A stretch of DNA of 48,442 nt from Lysobacterales bacterium. Lineage in GTDB: Bacteria > Pseudomonadota > Gammaproteobacteria > Xanthomonadales > Xanthomonadaceae. Below, piece after piece: positions 1-8,017 of this stretch (position 1 is its first letter; the number at the start of each line of letters is the position of its first letter). The notes under the pieces are model-generated. The model was given only the letters and a program-made list of their open reading frames with translations, did no database searches and was not told the origin of the DNA. The stretch lies in NCBI GenBank assembly GCA_019510195.1, contig JAEKKW010000061.1:1-48442 (forward strand), written 5' to 3'. The position numbers were made by a program, and so were the translations under genes.

Positions 1-1
1 G

Positions 2-172
2 GCGACAAAGAAAGTGGCAACGAAAAAAGTCGCGGCGAAGAAAGTAGCAACGAAGAAAGTAGCAACGAAGAAAGTAGCAACGAAGAAAGTTGCGACAAAG
101 AAAGCGGCGACGAAGAAGACCGTGAAGAAAACCGCCCGCAAGGCCGTCGCGAAAAAAACCGCGGCAAGCTGA
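2..172 (+). CDS. Histone H1-like Lys/Ala-rich protein, C-terminal fragment
   Basis: The open frame enters from the left edge and ends at TGA 170-172, giving 56 residues made almost only of Lys, Ala, Val and Thr in KKVAT-type pentads. This composition is that of bacterial histone H1-like (AlgP/HC-type) DNA-binding proteins, whose basic, disordered tails bind the nucleoid. The N-terminus lies outside the window, so no folded domain can be judged. It sits 46 bp upstream of the NrdJb-type gene on the same strand. Identification rests on composition only; another repetitive basic protein is possible. Confidence 0.7.
   Translation, partial: ATKKVATKKVAAKKVATKKVATKKVATKKVATKKAATKKTVKKTARKAVAKKTAAS
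8..112 (+). repeat. Seven in-frame 15-bp coding repeats (KKVAT units)
   Basis: Seven consecutive 15-bp units encode KK(V/A)A(T/A). Units at 38-52, 53-67 and 68-82 are identical (AAGAAAGTAGCAACG); the flanking units differ by a few bases. Identity at the DNA level suggests recent slippage or duplication, so copy number may vary between strains. Confidence 0.85.
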
Positions 173-218
173 TCCATTCCCGAAACAGACACGACAACAC
201 GAACACCGGAACGCGCAC

Positions 219-995
219 ATGGCCGTCAAGATCGACAAGAAAATCAAGGGTTACAACGTAGTCACGCCGGAAGACAAGGCACGCGATGCGATGCCCGCGC
301 AAGCGGGCGGCAGCGTGGCCCGCGAGAAGGCGGAAGCCGAATTGCCGATGGCGGACGTCATCCAGATGCACGAGAAGATCGAGCGTCCGGAAATCCTGAT
401 CGGCAGCACCTACAAGATCAAGTCGCCGCTGGTCGAGCACGCGATGTACGTGACCATCAACGACATCGTGCTCAACGCCGGCACCGAACACGAGCTGCGC
501 CGCCCATTCGAAGTTTTCATCAACTCGAAGTCGATGGAGCATTTCCAGTGGATCGTCGCGCTGACCCGCATCATGTCGGCGGTGTTCCGCAAGGGCGGCG
601 ACGTCACCTTCATCGTCGACGAAATGAAGGCGGTGTTCGATCCCAAGGGCGGTTACTACAAGGCTGGCGGCGTCTACATGCCGTCGCTGGTGGCCGAACT
701 CGGCAGCATCGTCGAAGACCACCTCAAGACCATCGGCATGATGCACGACCCCGAGATGGACGAGCACCAGCGCGCGCTGATCGCCGAGAAGCGCCGCGCC
801 TACGAGCAGCACAGCTCAAAAAAAAACACTGACGCCGCGCCGATAGTCGTGATCGAGGAAGACATCGCCGTCACCGGCGAAGGCACCAGCTTCCCGCCCA
901 GCGCCACCATGTGCCACAAGTGCAACAACAAGGCCGTGGTGATCATGGACGGTTGCGCGACCTGCCTGAATTGCGGATACAGCAAGTGCGGGTGA
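219..995 (+). CDS. nrdJb: NrdJb-type class II ribonucleotide reductase C-terminal protein (TSCPD domain)
   Basis: The 258-residue product resembles the small partner of split, adenosylcobalamin-dependent class II ribonucleotide reductases (NrdJb of Pseudomonas). It ends in a Cys-rich tail with C232-x2-C235, C246-x2-C249, C252 and C257, the type of C-terminal cysteines that re-reduce the active site or bind zinc. The middle (about residues 55-190) carries the conserved TSCPD-like domain. The catalytic large chain (NrdJa) is not in the window and should lie further left. A class I operon under a B12 riboswitch lies 7 kb downstream, so the two RNR systems are physically close. The ATG at 219 gives the full family N-terminus. 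Confidence 0.8.
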   Translation: MAVKIDKKIKGYNVVTPEDKARDAMPAQAGGSVAREKAEAELPMADVIQMHEKIERPEILIGSTYKIKSPLVEHAMYVTINDIVLNAGTEHELRRPFEVFINSKSMEHFQWIVALTRIMSAVFRKGGDVTFIVDEMKAVFDPKGGYYKAGGVYMPSLVAELGSIVEDHLKTIGMMHDPEMDEHQRALIAEKRRAYEQHSSKKNTDAAPIVVIEEDIAVTGEGTSFPPSATMCHKCNNKAVVIMDGCATCLNCGYSKCG

Positions 996-1028
996 TCCAC
1001 TGGCGCGCGTGCAAGCGTGCCGGGAACC

Positions 1029-1619
1029 CTATTTGGCAAGACCCACTTGCTTCATGAAGGCCTGGTTGTCCCAGAACAGCCACTCCTCCTCCATCAAGCC
1101 GTTCTCCCAGCGACCGATGGTGGTCATCGGAAGCGAGAAGTGCTTGTTTGTCGGCGGAATGGTTTTCCCGTCCCCGATCGGCATCGGCCTGCTGAAGGTC
1201 CCCTCCATGATGCCCATGACGGCCGTGTAGTTGCCATCGGCGATCCTGATCGGATGCGATTTGATCTTCGTATCCGGGGCGAACACGAATTGCGGCTTCA
1301 ATTCGGCGAAGTGGGCCTCGAGGCCCTTGGTGGTGTGCCCGTCCGGATAGTGGACGAGGATGTCGTTGGCGTGGCTCTTGTGGAACCCTTCCCAATCCTG
1401 GTTGCTGTACCTGTTGAAGTCGAGGTCGTCGAAGGTCGCCAGGTTTTTCTGTCCCTGGGCCTGCGTGGCCTTGATGCTCGCCAACTCTTTTTCAGCAGCG
1501 GACTGCGCGGATGGTTGCGTTGCGGCGGTTTGCGCAGGCTGGGTGCATGCGGCGAGGCCCAAGGCGCTGGCGCAGAAAACCGCCAGGACGGACAGCCATT
1601 GCGTCGTGGTGTTCATCAT
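1029..1619 (-). CDS. SnoaL-like (NTF2-fold) lipoprotein
   Basis: About 196 residues: a signal peptide with lipobox L-A-A-C near residues 21-24, a Gln/Ala/Thr-rich linker, then an NTF2-like fold of the SnoaL/ester-cyclase type (residues about 60-195, with the NRYSNQDWEGFHKSHANDI pattern and the terminal WLFWDNQAFMKQVG signature). It is probably anchored to a membrane after lipidation. The start is chosen because AGGAG lies just upstream of the tandem ATGs at 1617-1619 and 1614-1616; a longer in-frame start at 1664 would place unrelated residues before the signal peptide. Substrate unknown. It is transcribed alone, after the broken esterase. Confidence 0.75.
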   Translation of the reverse strand: MMNTTTQWLSVLAVFCASALGLAACTQPAQTAATQPSAQSAAEKELASIKATQAQGQKNLATFDDLDFNRYSNQDWEGFHKSHANDILVHYPDGHTTKGLEAHFAELKPQFVFAPDTKIKSHPIRIADGNYTAVMGIMEGTFSRPMPIGDGKTIPPTNKHFSLPMTTIGRWENGLMEEEWLFWDNQAFMKQVGLAK

Positions 1620-1703
1620 CACTCTCCTGTTTGCGGGCTCCGGCCCGTGTCGTGGAACAGTCAATTCGAACCAGTTGCCGGGACCGGTGATGTCGCCTGG
1701 CGG

Positions 1704-2272
1704 TCACCGATGCCCGGCAACGAGGGCGTGCCGAAACTCCAGGTTCGCGAACCAGTCGTGGAATCCCGACAGCATCGCGGCATCCAGCACGTGCCCGGTC
1801 GGATACAGGCGCGTCTCGTGGGCGACGCCGAGTCGCGTCAGCCAGTCGTCGGCGCGATGCGCCCAATCCACCGGCAACTTGTCATCGTGCCGTCCATGCG
1901 CAATGAAGCCCTGCAGGTTCGACAGGCTGGATCGATCGGCAAGATACGGCTCGAGTTCGGGGAGGATCCGGCGAATGCAATCAGCGACAGCCGGCTTGCA
2001 TTCGCCGCATCTGCTTCGATGCGCGGGCCATTCGCGGTGAACGCCACCCGGAACCACGCGTACTGGTCGAAGCCGAGCTGGATCGGCCCGCGTGGCAGGA
2101 CGACGAGGGTGTCGTCCGGCACGCCGGCCGCGAGCCCCGCGAGATTGGTCTCGTTGCCACCCACGCCATGCAGCAGCACCAGCAACCTGGAGGGCTGTTT
2201 CGGTGCCGGCAGGCACTGGCGGTAGGTCAGCGCGAAGCCGTCATTCGTGATGGGGGGTGACACGCTGTTCAT
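1704..2272 (-). pseudogene. Carboxylesterase/phospholipase family hydrolase, broken by internal deletion and frameshift
   Basis: The N-terminal part (2272 down to about 1985) reads as a YpfH/phospholipase-carboxylesterase hydrolase: LLVLLHGVGGNETN oxyanion region, then LPRGP and FDQYAWFRV. The C-terminal part, in another frame from about 1985 to TGA at 1704, gives RILPELEPYLADRSSL, the HGRHDDKLPVDWA acid region and the YPTGHVLDA His region. The block that should lie between, with the GFSQGG nucleophile, is absent. Total length is about 190 codons against roughly 220-230 in the family, so about 35-40 codons were lost with a frame change. Without the catalytic Ser no active enzyme is expected. 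A perfect inverted repeat sits on the junction. An assembly error remains possible. Confidence 0.8.
1971..2005. repeat. 10-bp perfect inverted repeat at the esterase deletion junction
   Basis: GCGAATGCAA (1971-1980) and TTGCATTCGC (1996-2005) are exact reverse complements with a 15-nt loop. They bracket the point where the esterase reading frame changes and the nucleophile segment is missing, as expected if a hairpin promoted the deletion in vivo or a polymerase/assembly skip. Confidence 0.7.
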
Positions 2273-2293
2273 GGCGGGCTCTCGGGTGGTGGA

Positions 2294-2926
2294 TCAGCCG
2301 CGGCTGATCCAGGTGGGCGCAATGGCAGTGCCTTGGCCGGCACCGTAGCCAAACCAGATGTTGAGCCCGGCCAGCGGTTCCAGGTAACGCGCATTCTTCA
2401 ACGGGCCGGCGTCGACCGCCGTGAAGCCGATGCTCTCGATCAGCGCCTGCGCGGTGGACTTGGCACGTTCCGAATCACCGGCATAGAAGGCAGTCGCGGT
2501 CTTGCCGTCAGCGAACGCCGGGCCATCGGTCAGCACCTGCGCAAACAGCGTGTTGAAGGCCTTCGCGACCTCGGCATCAGGCACTGCCTTGGCAATTTCT
2601 TCGGCCGCGGACGTGTCGTGGCCAATCGTCAGGCCCATGTAATCGGGCGTGAGCGGATTGGTGATGTCGATGACGATCTTGCCGGCGAGCGGACCTGCGG
2701 CGCGCAATGCAGTCGCGGCCTGTTCGTACGGCGTGGCGACGACGATGGCGTCGCTGGCGGCGGCGCTGCCCGCGGCGTCCACCGCAGTGGCGCCCGGAAT
2801 CCCCGCGGCGACACTGGTCGCCTTCTCGAGCGTGGTGGCGGCGATGCGCACGGCATGGCCGGCCTTCGTGAATTGGCGGGCCAGCGCGGAGCCCATGTTG
2901 CCTGCGCCAAGAATGAGGATGTTCAT
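2294..2926 (-). CDS. NADPH-dependent F420 reductase-like oxidoreductase (Rossmann fold)
   Basis: 210 residues. The N-terminus has the dinucleotide-binding signature NILILGAGNMGSALA (residues 2-16), followed by VVATPYEQ and VIDITNPL, as in the F420-dependent NADP reductase / YqeC-related family. In organisms lacking F420 such proteins are generic NAD(P)H reductases of unknown substrate. The start at 2926 directly precedes the fold and has AAGGGA about 7 nt upstream; a longer frame to 2998 has no family support. It is divergent from the pseudouridine synthase gene, with a possible operator between them. Confidence 0.75.
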   Translation of the reverse strand: MNILILGAGNMGSALARQFTKAGHAVRIAATTLEKATSVAAGIPGATAVDAAGSAAASDAIVVATPYEQAATALRAAGPLAGKIVIDITNPLTPDYMGLTIGHDTSAAEEIAKAVPDAEVAKAFNTLFAQVLTDGPAFADGKTATAFYAGDSERAKSTAQALIESIGFTAVDAGPLKNARYLEPLAGLNIWFGYGAGQGTAIAPTWISRG

Positions 2927-3004
2927 TTGGGTTCCCTTGCGAATCGCCTTGATCGGCGTGGAACCACTGTATTCACTCAAATTCCGCGGATAAACCACCT
3001 TTGG

Positions 3005-3035
3005 ATAGATATATTGTCTCTATTTTCATGACAAT
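3005..3035. promoter_or_regulatory. AT-rich overlapping inverted repeats, possible operator
   Basis: In the 194-bp divergent gap, ATAGA (3005-3009) and TCTAT (3019-3023) form an inverted repeat with a 9-bp spacer, and ATTGTC (3013-3018) pairs with GACAAT (3030-3035). The stretch is unusually AT-rich for this GC-rich window. HxlR/MarR-type regulators often control such reductase genes from sites like this, but no regulator gene is adjacent, so this is only suggestive. Confidence 0.3.
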
Positions 3036-3120
3036 CTCCAGGGCCGGGATGGGCCACGACGCCAGATGCAGGATGCGAGCGGCCTGCCACTGGCCAAGCT
3101 TGCGCGTGCCAAACTGCCCC

Positions 3121-4011
3121 ATGCGCAGACGCCCGCCGAATATCAATGGCTTGGCCGCGAGCACGCTGCAACTTCCGTCGGGACCGTGGCTGACAGTGCT
3201 CGAGTGCCTGTGCGAGCGGTTTCCATCGGTATCGCACGCACAATGGCTGGAACGCATGGCGCGCGGACGCGTGATCGACCAGGAAGGACGACGCCTGGCG
3301 CCGGAAACGCCGCATCGGGTCGGGCTCGAAGTCCATTACTACCGCGAAGTCGCCGACGAAACACCGATTCCGTTCGCCGAAACCGTGCTGCATGACGACC
3401 CCGACCTGCTGGTCGCGGACAAGCCGCATTTCCTGCCGGTCACGCCTGCCGGCCCGCATGTCCATGAAACCCTGCTCGGCCGCTTGATTCGCCGCACTGG
3501 CAACCAGGACCTGGTGCCACTGCACCGGATCGATCGCGAGACCGCCGGGCTGGTGCTGTTCTCGGCCAATCCGCGCAGTCGCGCGTGCTATCAGGCACTG
3601 TTTCGCGAGCGCCGGATCCACAAGAGTTACGAAGCGATTGCCCCGGCATTGCCGGGCACCGGGTTTCCATGCGTCCGCAGCAGCCGGATCGTCGCCGGCG
3701 AGCCGTTTTTCCGCATGCGGGAAATCGCTGGCCAGCCGAACAGCGAAACCAGGATCGAGGTGATCGAGCGCGGCAACAGGGACTGGCGCTATGCATTGAC
3801 GCCGATCACCGGTCGCAAGCACCAGTTGCGCGTGCACATGGCCGCGCTGGGTGCTCCGATCATCGGCGACGGCATGTATCCGTCATTGCATCAAAGCGCG
3901 GCCGGAGATTATTCGGCGCCGTTGCAATTGCTGGCCAGGCGACTCGCCTTCATCGACCCGGTCAGCGGCGCAGAGCGAAGTTTCTCCAGCGGATTTATGC
4001 TGTCGCCATGA
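3121..4011 (+). CDS. RluA-family RNA pseudouridine synthase
   Basis: About 296 residues. The catalytic motif HRIDRETAGLVLF contains the Asp that isomerises uridine to pseudouridine in rRNA or tRNA, and the C-terminal RKHQLRVHMAALGAPIIGD motif is typical of RluA/RluC/RluD. The N-terminal part (SGPWLTVLECLCERFP) is the short S4-like lead-in seen in a xanthomonad subgroup; the exact target base cannot be told. The ATG at 3121 is preferred because homologous sequence begins there; an upstream ATG at 3049 with a weak GGG-rich site is possible. It overlaps the next gene by ATGA, so the two are translationally coupled. Confidence 0.8.
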   Translation: MRRRPPNINGLAASTLQLPSGPWLTVLECLCERFPSVSHAQWLERMARGRVIDQEGRRLAPETPHRVGLEVHYYREVADETPIPFAETVLHDDPDLLVADKPHFLPVTPAGPHVHETLLGRLIRRTGNQDLVPLHRIDRETAGLVLFSANPRSRACYQALFRERRIHKSYEAIAPALPGTGFPCVRSSRIVAGEPFFRMREIAGQPNSETRIEVIERGNRDWRYALTPITGRKHQLRVHMAALGAPIIGDGMYPSLHQSAAGDYSAPLQLLARRLAFIDPVSGAERSFSSGFMLSP

Positions 4012-4499
4012 ACGACACCCTGGCCATCCGCGAGTACAGCGACGAGCTGGCACCGCATTTCCGCGACATCAACGCCGAATGGATCAGTTCCATGTTCCGG
4101 CTCGAGGACACCGATCGCGAAGTCCTCGACAATCCGGGGACGAAGATCATCGCGCCGGGCGGCGTCATCCTGTTCGTCGAACACAAGGATCTCGGCATCG
4201 TCGGTGCCTGCGCCCTCCAGAAGACCGGCCCGACCAGCTACGAACTCACGAAGATGGGCGTGCTGGAATCGGTACGCGGCCAGAAGGCGGGCGAGTTCCT
4301 GCTGTCCGCCATCATCGAACGTGCGGCAACCCTGAAAGCCGATCCCCTGTACCTGCTCACGAGCTCCAAGTGCGCGCCCGCCATCCATCTTTACGAAAAA
4401 TTCGGTTTCCGGCATGACGTGGAAATCATGGAACGCCATGGCGCCCGTTACCAACGCTGCGACGTGGCGATGCGCTATTTCGCGGGCTTTTCGACGTGA
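4008..4499 (+). CDS. GNAT-family N-acetyltransferase
   Basis: 163 residues of GNAT fold. The acetyl-CoA loop is seen as the [17 protein letters not shown] region (about residues 84-100), and [19 protein letters not shown] is the usual beta-5/alpha-4/beta-6 end. Substrate unknown. The start overlaps the pseudouridine synthase stop by 4 bp, indicating one transcript. Its 3' end overlaps the convergent gnd gene by 25 bp. Confidence 0.8.
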   Translation: MNDTLAIREYSDELAPHFRDINAEWISSMFRLEDTDREVLDNPGTKIIAPGGVILFVEHKDLGIVGACALQKTGPTSYELTKMGVLESVRGQKAGEFLLSAIIERAATLKADPLYLLTSSKCAPAIHLYEKFGFRHDVEIMERHGARYQRCDVAMRYFAGFST

Positions 4500-5491
4500 C
4501 CGCCGAATCCGTGGCGCATCGCGGACAACAGTCTGTCGGCGAAGTCCGCGTTGCCACGCGAACTGAAACGTTCGTACAGCGCGGATGACAGTACATGTGC
4601 GGGCACGCCTTCGTCGATGGCGGCCTTGAGTGTCCAGCGGCCCTCACCGGAATCCGAAACACGGCCCGCGAAGTCCGACAGTGCAGGATCCTTCATTAGC
4701 GCGGTCGCCGACAGATCGAGCAACCATGACGTGATGACGCTGCCGCGGCGCCAGACTTCGGTGATGTCCGCGAGGTTCAGGTCGTAGCGATAGTGTTCGG
4801 GATCGCGCAGCGGCGTCGTCTCGGCATCGACCGTGTCATTCGAGTTGCCGATGTTGGCGTTCTTGAGGATGGCGAGGCCTTCGGCATAGGCCGCCATCAA
4901 TCCGTATTCGATGCCGTTGTGCACCATCTTGACGAAGTGACCAGCACCATTGCCACCGCAACGCAGATAACCGTTTTCGGCAGTGCTGCCCGCGTGTTCG
5001 CGCCCCGGAGTGGGCGGGATATCACCACGCCCGGGCGCCAGTGTTGCGAAGATCGGATCGAGATGCTTCACCACGTCCGCTTCGCCACCGATCATCAGGC
5101 AATAGCCGCGCTCCAATCCCCAGACGCCGCCACTGGTGCCGGCATCGACGTAGTGGATGCCCTGCGCCGTGAGTGTATTCGCGCGCCGGATATCGTCGAT
5201 GTACCAGGAATTTCCGCCGTCGATTAAGATGTCGCCCGCTTCTAGATGGGGCAGCAAAGCGGCAATGGTCTCGTCGACCACGCCCGCCGGCACCATCAAC
5301 CAGATCGCGCGTGGAGTTGCCAGCGACTGCACGAATTCCGCGAGCGAGGCACTGCCGACGGCGCCTTCCTTGACGAGCGACTGCACCGCTTCGGGCGAAC
5401 GATCGTAGACGACGCATTGATGGTCGCCGGCCATGAGGCGGCGGACCATGTTCGCTCCCATCCGGCCGAGGCCGATCATTCCAAGTTGCAT
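4475..5491 (-). CDS. gnd: 6-phosphogluconate dehydrogenase, decarboxylating, short NAD-type
   Basis: 338 residues: GLGRMGANM cofactor loop, DGGNS substrate motif (about residues 93-97), [14 protein letters not shown], and the catalytic Lys region [16 protein letters not shown]. It oxidises 6-phosphogluconate to ribulose 5-phosphate plus CO2 in the cytosol. The length matches the short (YqeC-like, NAD-preferring) class, not the 470-residue GndA class. The start is decided by AAGGAG, which lies 8 nt before ATG 5489-5491 but only 2 nt before the in-frame ATG at 5495-5497. Transcribed alone; rpiA, the next pentose-phosphate step, is elsewhere in the window. Confidence 0.88.
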   Translation of the reverse strand: MQLGMIGLGRMGANMVRRLMAGDHQCVVYDRSPEAVQSLVKEGAVGSASLAEFVQSLATPRAIWLMVPAGVVDETIAALLPHLEAGDILIDGGNSWYIDDIRRANTLTAQGIHYVDAGTSGGVWGLERGYCLMIGGEADVVKHLDPIFATLAPGRGDIPPTPGREHAGSTAENGYLRCGGNGAGHFVKMVHNGIEYGLMAAYAEGLAILKNANIGNSNDTVDAETTPLRDPEHYRYDLNLADITEVWRRGSVITSWLLDLSATALMKDPALSDFAGRVSDSGEGRWTLKAAIDEGVPAHVLSSALYERFSSRGNADFADRLLSAMRHGFGGHVEKPAK

Positions 5492-5700
5492 GCGCATGCC
5501 CTCCTTCCCCGAAATCGTACTTCGATGCCCATGATCCTGCATCGTCCACGCACATTGCATTCACGGCAGAGGGCGCGACCCTGCTTGCCTATGGCCGTAG
5601 GCGCCGGCGCCCGATTCCCGGTGATCGCACATGCGGCGATCGCGGTCGCGGAATTCGGATCGCTGGGTTTGGCCGCATTCGTTTCGCCCTGAGCGATGGC

Positions 5701-5750
5701 TTGACAATTCCGGCCCGGAGGGCAAATACTTTCCATATACGGAAAGTATT
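5701..5750 (+). promoter_or_regulatory. Sigma-70-type promoter overlapped by a perfect palindromic operator
   Basis: TTGACA at 5701-5706 is an exact -35 box; AATACT at 5725-5730, 18 bp on, is a plausible -10. The -10 is the first half of a perfect palindrome, AATACTTTCC (5725-5734) and GGAAAGTATT (5741-5750) with a 6-bp spacer. A dimeric repressor bound here would block the promoter. The operon it drives encodes an ArsR-type regulator, the obvious candidate for autoregulation. The GST start codon is only 9 bp further on. Confidence 0.75.
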
Positions 5751-5759
5751 GGAACCGCC

Positions 5760-6449
5760 ATGTCCGGTCTCGTCTTGCACTACCACCCGCTGTCGTCCTA
5801 TTGCTGGAAGGTCACGATCGCGATCGACGCACTCGGGATCGATGTCCGCAAGCAGTTGCTCGATCTCGCCGATCCCGCGCAACGCGATGCCTATTACGCA
5901 CTCTGGCCGATCGGCAAGATGCCGCTGCTCGTGGACGGCGACCGCACGATTCCCGAAACCAGCATCATCATCGAATACCTGCAGCGCCACCGTGCACGGC
6001 CAGGCAGGCCACTCATCCCCGATGATTCCGGTCCCGCGCTCGACGTGCGCCTGTGGGATCGCTTCTTCGACCACTACGTGATGACGCCGATGCAGGCGCA
6101 CACCGCCGATCTGCTGAAACCGGAAGACCAGCGCGATCCGGACAGCGTCGCCCGCGCACGGGATCTCCTGACGCGCAGCTACGGAATCCTCGAGCGCCAT
6201 CTTGAAGGGCGCGAATGGGTTGCCGGCGATGCTTTCAGCATGGCCGATTGCGCGGCGGCTCCGGCCCTGTTCTATGCCGTCACCTATGTCCCGCCAGCGC
6301 CGGAACACGCCAACCTGTCGGCCTACATCGAGCGGCTGATGGCTCATCCCGCGGTCGCTGCCACCATCGATCACTCGCGCGACTGGTTCAAGTTCTATCC
6401 GGGCCGCGCCGGATTGTCGCGCCGCTACTTCGATCCGGCGGGAGCCTGA
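5760..6449 (+). CDS. Glutathione S-transferase family protein
   Basis: 229 residues: thioredoxin-like N-domain (LHYHPLSSYCWKVTIAIDALG, with the Ser/Cys-type active region at about 12-15, and the cis-Pro/ETSIIIEYL glutathione motif near 60-68), then the all-alpha C-domain (residues about 90-215, with DAFSMADCAAAPALFY). It conjugates or reduces electrophiles with glutathione; substrate unknown. First gene of a three-gene operon with ArsR and SRPBCC genes, 1-bp and 2-bp gaps. The start at 5760 gives the canonical N-terminus. Confidence 0.85.
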   Translation: MSGLVLHYHPLSSYCWKVTIAIDALGIDVRKQLLDLADPAQRDAYYALWPIGKMPLLVDGDRTIPETSIIIEYLQRHRARPGRPLIPDDSGPALDVRLWDRFFDHYVMTPMQAHTADLLKPEDQRDPDSVARARDLLTRSYGILERHLEGREWVAGDAFSMADCAAAPALFYAVTYVPPAPEHANLSAYIERLMAHPAVAATIDHSRDWFKFYPGRAGLSRRYFDPAGA

Positions 6450-6450
6450 G

Positions 6451-6792
6451 ATGCAGCAAGCTGGCCAGGCGTTGCAACTTGATCGCATGTTCTTCGCGCT
6501 CGCGGATGGCCACCGCCGCGGCATGCTCGACCGCCTTGGTCGCGGCACGGCATCGGCATCGGAACTGGCGGAGCCGCTCGGCATCGCACTGCCCTCGGCC
6601 GTCAAGCACCTCGCCGTGCTGGAACAAAGCGGATTCGTCGTTTCCGAGAAAACCGGCCGCGTCCGCATCTACGCGATCGAACCGAAGGCGATCCGGAAGA
6701 TGGACGCATGGCTGGCGCGGCACAAGAAGATGCTGAACGCGCAATTCGACCGGCTGGAACTGCATCTTGCCGGAAAATCGAGGAAATCCTGA
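6451..6792 (+). CDS. ArsR-family winged-helix transcriptional regulator
   Basis: 113 residues with the ArsR/SmtB winged helix: ALADGHRRGMLDRLGRGTASASELAEPLGIALPSAVKHLAVLEQSGFV, recognition helix near residues 45-60, wing at VVSEKTGRVRIYAI. No metal-binding CxC motif is visible, so it belongs to the metal-independent ArsR group commonly paired with SRPBCC (AHSA1) proteins. It lies between the GST and SRPBCC genes and is inferred to bind the palindrome at 5725-5750. Confidence 0.88.
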   Translation: MQQAGQALQLDRMFFALADGHRRGMLDRLGRGTASASELAEPLGIALPSAVKHLAVLEQSGFVVSEKTGRVRIYAIEPKAIRKMDAWLARHKKMLNAQFDRLELHLAGKSRKS

Positions 6793-6794
6793 TC

Positions 6795-7253
6795 ATGGCC
6801 ATGATCCCGACGATGCATACCGACTTCGTGATCGAACGCGAGTTCGATGCCATGCCCGGCGATGTCTTCGCAGCCTGGGCCGATCCCGGGGCGAGGATGG
6901 AATGGTCGAATTGCCACCCCGGGAACACCCGCGAGCATCGCCTGGATTTCCGCGTCCATGGTCACGAGGTCTATGAAGCCTCCGGCGAGAATGGCGACAT
7001 CGAGCGGGTCGACCGTTTCTTCTTCGATATCGTCGATGGGCAACGCATCGTTTTCGCCTACGACATCCGCCTTGGTGAGCGAAAACTGTCGGTATCGCTG
7101 GTGACGGTCGAGTTCCTGCCGGCCAAGCACGGCACGCGCATGGTCTATACCGAACAGCTCGCCTATCTCGATGGCCATGAGGACTGCGCCGAACGCCGGC
7201 GGGGTACCGAAGAAGGGTTCGATCGGCTTGGACGGAGATTCGCGCGGAAATGA
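6795..7253 (+). CDS. SRPBCC (AHSA1/START-like) domain protein
   Basis: 152 residues with a ligand-binding START-like fold: FVIEREFDAMPGDVFAAWADP at the start, the TRMVYTEQLAYLDG strand, and a C-terminal helix with RRGTEEGFDRLGRRF. ArsR-SRPBCC pairs are common; the SRPBCC member probably binds a hydrophobic ligand or signal. ATG 6795 is chosen because AGGAAA is 8-9 nt upstream; a second in-frame ATG lies at 6801. No function beyond the fold can be assigned. Confidence 0.82.
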   Translation: MAMIPTMHTDFVIEREFDAMPGDVFAAWADPGARMEWSNCHPGNTREHRLDFRVHGHEVYEASGENGDIERVDRFFFDIVDGQRIVFAYDIRLGERKLSVSLVTVEFLPAKHGTRMVYTEQLAYLDGHEDCAERRRGTEEGFDRLGRRFARK

Positions 7254-7260
7254 TCGCGGC

Positions 7261-7291
7261 TTGACGTTACGCGCGCCGGTCGCGGCATACT
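7261..7291 (+). promoter_or_regulatory. Possible promoter of the DsbA-like gene
   Basis: TTGACG (7261-7266) and CATACT (7286-7291) are separated by 19 bp and end 20 bp before the DsbA-family start codon. Both boxes match the consensus reasonably, but the spacing is long. Confidence 0.35.
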
Positions 7292-7311
7292 GGGGCATCC
7301 GAGGAAATCCC

Positions 7312-7968
7312 ATGACCAATACCCCCACTCCACTCCGCATCGATTTCGTCTCCGACGTGGTCTGCCCGTGGTGCGCGATCGGATTGGCTTCGCTGTCGCA
7401 GGCATTGGCGCGGCTCGACGGCGTGGTGCGTGCGGACCTGCATTTCCAGCCATTCGAACTCAATCCGCAGCTCGGCCCGGAAGGCGAGGACATTGCCGGA
7501 CACTTGCAGCGCAAATACGGGATGTCGCGCGCCCAGTTCACGGAAAGCCAGGACGCGATCCGCCAGCGCGGTGCGGCGCTGGGATTCGTCTTCGACATGA
7601 ACAAGCGCAACCGCATCTGGAACACTTTCGATGCGCACCGCCTGCTGCACTGGGCCGGGCAGGAAGGTCCCCAGCTTCCGCTCAAACTGGCACTGCAGCG
7701 CGCGTATTTCAGCGATGGCCTGAACATTTCCGACCACGATGTCCTTGCGCGCATCGCGGCAGGCGTCGGGCTCGCGGAAGATCGCGCCCGCGCCATCCTC
7801 GCCTCGGACGAATTCGCCGGGGAAGTGCGCATGGACGAACAGTATTGGCTGCAGGCCGGCATCCAGGGCGTACCGGCCGTCATCGTCGATCGCACGCACC
7901 TGATCTCCGGCGGACAGCCGGTGGACGTGTTCGAGCAGGCCCTGCGCCAGATTGCCGCGGAAAAGTGA
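7312..7968 (+). CDS. DsbA-family oxidoreductase (FrnE-like)
   Basis: 218 residues: thioredoxin fold with CPWC at residues 19-22, a helical insertion (about 60-165), then GVPAVIVD with the cis-proline and a final helix. No signal peptide, so a cytoplasmic FrnE-type disulfide isomerase or polyketide-associated oxidoreductase is more likely than periplasmic DsbA. GAGGAAA precedes ATG 7312. It lies immediately upstream of the B12 riboswitch leader but with its own probable promoter. Confidence 0.85.
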   Translation: MTNTPTPLRIDFVSDVVCPWCAIGLASLSQALARLDGVVRADLHFQPFELNPQLGPEGEDIAGHLQRKYGMSRAQFTESQDAIRQRGAALGFVFDMNKRNRIWNTFDAHRLLHWAGQEGPQLPLKLALQRAYFSDGLNISDHDVLARIAAGVGLAEDRARAILASDEFAGEVRMDEQYWLQAGIQGVPAVIVDRTHLISGGQPVDVFEQALRQIAAEK

Positions 7969-7985
7969 CACCACCACAAATCGTG

Positions 7986-8014
7986 TTGACAGAGCCTCGG
8001 CAACCCAATATGTT
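7986..8014 (+). promoter_or_regulatory. Promoter of the riboswitch-nrdAB transcript
   Basis: TTGACA (7986-7991), 17-bp spacer, TATGTT (8009-8014). Transcription would start near 8020-8022, at the 5' edge of the cobalamin riboswitch. The position and consensus fit strongly support this. Confidence 0.7.
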
Positions 8015-8017
8015 GTG

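Noticed and set aside
1-112. Short direct repeats that could suggest a CRISPR array
   Set aside because: The units are contiguous 15-bp codon repeats in one open frame, with no spacers and no cas genes.
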